The translations under genes were made by a program, and so were the position numbers. Below the pieces are notes generated by a model. The model did not search any database. It saw only the letters and a list, made by a program, of their open reading frames with translations, and had not been told where the DNA came from. A stretch of DNA of 8,111 nucleotides, from contig JAUWDC010000032.1 in assembly GCA_030608985.1 (NCBI GenBank), positions 1 to 8,111 of the forward strand, read 5' to 3'. Origin of the DNA: Desulfobia sp. (GTDB taxonomy: Bacteria; Desulfobacterota; Desulfobulbia; Desulfobulbales; SURF-16). Shown piece by piece: positions 6,698 through 8,111 of the stretch (positions within the stretch are counted from its first letter, which is position 1; every line of letters starts with the position of its first letter).

Positions 6698-7675
6698 ATG
6701 CGTTTTTCGCGTTATTTAATCGTTTTCTTTTCTATATTTATATTTTCAAACAATGCCCATGCCGGTGATGTTGTTGACCGTATTGTAGCTGTTGTTAACG
6801 ATGATGTTATAGCCCTTTCTGAGGTCAATGAAGAAGGTATGCCGATGTATCATCGCATTCGAGATGAGGCATCAGCCAGTCAAGTAGATGAGGCTATAAA
6901 ACAGGCCCAACAAGAGATTCTTTCCGGGCTTATCGAACAGCTCTTAATTTCCCAGAGGGCGAAACAGCGCAACATACAAGTTGATCCATCTGAAATTGAT
7001 GCTGCAGTTGATAGTATTTTGTCGAGAAACAATACTACAATTGAACAATTTCATGCTGAGCTTGCAAAAATAGGCACTAATGAAAAGAATTATCGGAAAA
7101 GACTTCGCAATCAAATTTTACGCTCCAAGCTGATAAGCTACGAAATTCGTTCTAAGATTGTCATTACTGATCGCCAGATCCAGGATTATTACCAAAAGAG
7201 TTACAGCAGCATAAATATTGATGAAGGGTATCACCTTTTGCAATTTGGCTGCAGTTGGGGTGAAAATGGCCGTTCAGGCAGTTCTGAAGAGGCGAACATG
7301 CGTGCAATTATGCTCCGAGATATGGTTTTAAGCGAGTCAAATTTTAACGAACTTGCAAAGGAATACTCAGACCTCCCCTCTGCTGCTGATGGTGGTGATA
7401 TTGGCGTTTTTGCTAAAGAAGAATTGGCAGATTATATGTGGGATGCAATAAAGGATCTTAAGCCTGGCGAGACCAGTGAGATTATACTCACGCCCTCAGG
7501 ATTTCAATTTTTCAAACTCTTATCCTCAAAAAAAGGAAATGTCCTTACACAAGCACCACTGGAATCCGTATCTGAAGAAATTCGTGCGAAACTATATGAT
7601 CAGGAACTGGATAAAAAGTTTGACAATTGGATGATACAGTTACGTGAACATTCTTATATTGAGGAACTGTTGTAA
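6698..7675 (+). CDS. surA: SurA-type periplasmic chaperone / parvulin peptidyl-prolyl isomerase
   Basis: SurA binds unfolded outer-membrane proteins in the periplasm and delivers them to BamA. Residues 1-22 form a Sec signal peptide with an AHA-G cleavage site. GDVVDRIVAVVNDDVIALSEV (from residue 23) is the hallmark start of the SurA N-terminal chaperone domain, which extends to about 165. One parvulin domain follows at about 176-276 (YHLLQFG; SAADGGDIGVF; PGETSEI), then a C-terminal helix at 285-325 that would complete the chaperone core. At 325 aa it is shorter than E. coli SurA (428 aa, two parvulin domains), as in many non-enteric relatives. His179 is kept, but Leu226 stands where Pin1-type enzymes have Cys113 (Asp in others) and Gln270 where they have the final His, so isomerase activity may be weak or absent. 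No clear Shine-Dalgarno sequence precedes the ATG. The stop codon overlaps the next start. Confidence 0.92.
   Translation: MRFSRYLIVFFSIFIFSNNAHAGDVVDRIVAVVNDDVIALSEVNEEGMPMYHRIRDEASASQVDEAIKQAQQEILSGLIEQLLISQRAKQRNIQVDPSEIDAAVDSILSRNNTTIEQFHAELAKIGTNEKNYRKRLRNQILRSKLISYEIRSKIVITDRQIQDYYQKSYSSINIDEGYHLLQFGCSWGENGRSGSSEEANMRAIMLRDMVLSESNFNELAKEYSDLPSAADGGDIGVFAKEELADYMWDAIKDLKPGETSEIILTPSGFQFFKLLSSKKGNVLTQAPLESVSEEIRAKLYDQELDKKFDNWMIQLREHSYIEELL
7661..7666 (+). promoter_or_regulatory. Ribosome binding site of the RodZ-like gene
   Basis: GAGGAA lies within the last codons of surA and ends 8 nt before the ATG at 7675. It is the best Shine-Dalgarno match ahead of any start in the window and supports this ATG as the start. 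Together with the TAATG overlap it suggests translational coupling to surA. Confidence 0.65.
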
Positions 7676-8111
7676 TGGATACAAAAATTCCCCTGGAAAA
7701 TTCAGTAAATAACCCGCTGGATTCTGACGGTTCCAATCAGAGTAATTCTTTAGGAAACACCTTTTATAAGGAGAGAACAAAAAAAAGTATATCCCTTGAA
7801 GAAGTAGCAGAATCCACATGTATCCATATAGCAACACTACGAGCTATTGAGGCTGGTGACCGGGATAAAATGCCTGCTGAAGTTTTTTCACGAGGATTTG
7901 TAAAATTGTATGCAGAATATCTTGATCTGGACACGCAAGATATAATGGATCGATATAATAATGAAATAGTAGCCCTGGGAGGGACAGGTCAAGACAGCAA
8001 CAAATCGTTAGCAGGTACTAGTTTTACAGGGAAATCTCCTTTCATTACGCTTCCTAAAATTCTTTTGTTAATTTTTTTCTTTTTCCTACTCCTTATCGGA
8101 TACTGGCTATG
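7675..8111 (+). CDS. rodZ: RodZ-like helix-turn-helix membrane protein, 5' part
   Basis: 145 codons are present before the window ends. After a polar, Asn/Ser-rich leader (1-27), residues about 28-95 form the helix-turn-helix domain typical of the RodZ family: ISLEEVAESTCIHIATLRAIEAGD, then MPAEVFSRGFVKLYAEYLDLD. This matches the family pattern in which the second helix pair contains LPAxVYxRGFLRxYAxxLGLD. A short linker rich in Gly, Ser and Thr leads to a hydrophobic stretch from about 128 to 145 (LLLIFFFFLLLIGYW), the single transmembrane helix. RodZ links MreB filaments to the elongation machinery at the inner membrane; the periplasmic part lies outside the window. The start overlaps the surA stop by one base (TAATG) and has a good ribosome binding site. 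A run of eight A at 7779-7786 is a possible slippage site. Without the C-terminal domain, another RodZ-family HTH membrane protein cannot be excluded. Confidence 0.82.
   Translation, partial: MDTKIPLENSVNNPLDSDGSNQSNSLGNTFYKERTKKSISLEEVAESTCIHIATLRAIEAGDRDKMPAEVFSRGFVKLYAEYLDLDTQDIMDRYNNEIVALGGTGQDSNKSLAGTSFTGKSPFITLPKILLLIFFFFLLLIGYWL

Noticed and set aside
7768..7775. AAGGAGAG as a ribosome binding site for an internal start in the rodZ-like gene
   Set aside because: No ATG, GTG or TTG in frame lies at a suitable distance, and the upstream ATG at 7675 has its own good site.

Overview
The window is a gene-dense stretch of a Gram-negative bacterial chromosome with every recognisable gene on the + strand. 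Protein styles (a BamA with an extra TolB/FlgO-like domain before five POTRA domains, a one-parvulin SurA, a RodZ-like helix-turn-helix membrane protein), the gene order and the modest GC content suggest a Desulfobacterota organism, probably near Desulfobulbales/Desulfocapsaceae. This placement is inferred from remembered family features, not from a search.

Layout: 1-106 is the C-terminus of an ABC ATPase, most likely LolD. The 107-286 gap is mostly filled by a palindromic array of 7-nt repeats that ends on the base before the bamA start codon. 287-2983 is bamA, whose reading frame is broken by one in-frame TAA at 467-469; signal peptide and body stay in the same frame. 2984-3135 is a second gap holding another heptamer palindrome with an unrelated consensus. 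3136-6645 is an intact mfd, 6698-7675 is surA, and 7675-8111 is the start of a RodZ-like gene that overlaps the surA stop codon by one base and runs off the window.

How the genes fit: LolD (lipoprotein release), SurA (periplasmic chaperone) and BamA (outer-membrane protein insertion) all serve outer-membrane biogenesis, and RodZ-like proteins act in cell shape and wall growth. Mfd, which couples transcription to DNA repair, is the outlier. mfd, surA and the rodZ-like gene are probably co-transcribed, since the gaps are 52 nt and -1 nt and contain no terminator.

The observations most worth checking are the in-frame ochre codon in an otherwise perfect bamA, bracketed by two small perfect hairpins; the two heptad-phased palindromes flanking bamA; and the SurA parvulin domain that lacks two of the usual active-site side chains. 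I see no CRISPR array, insertion sequence, phage gene, tRNA or rRNA, and no clear evidence of a wholly new multi-gene system.
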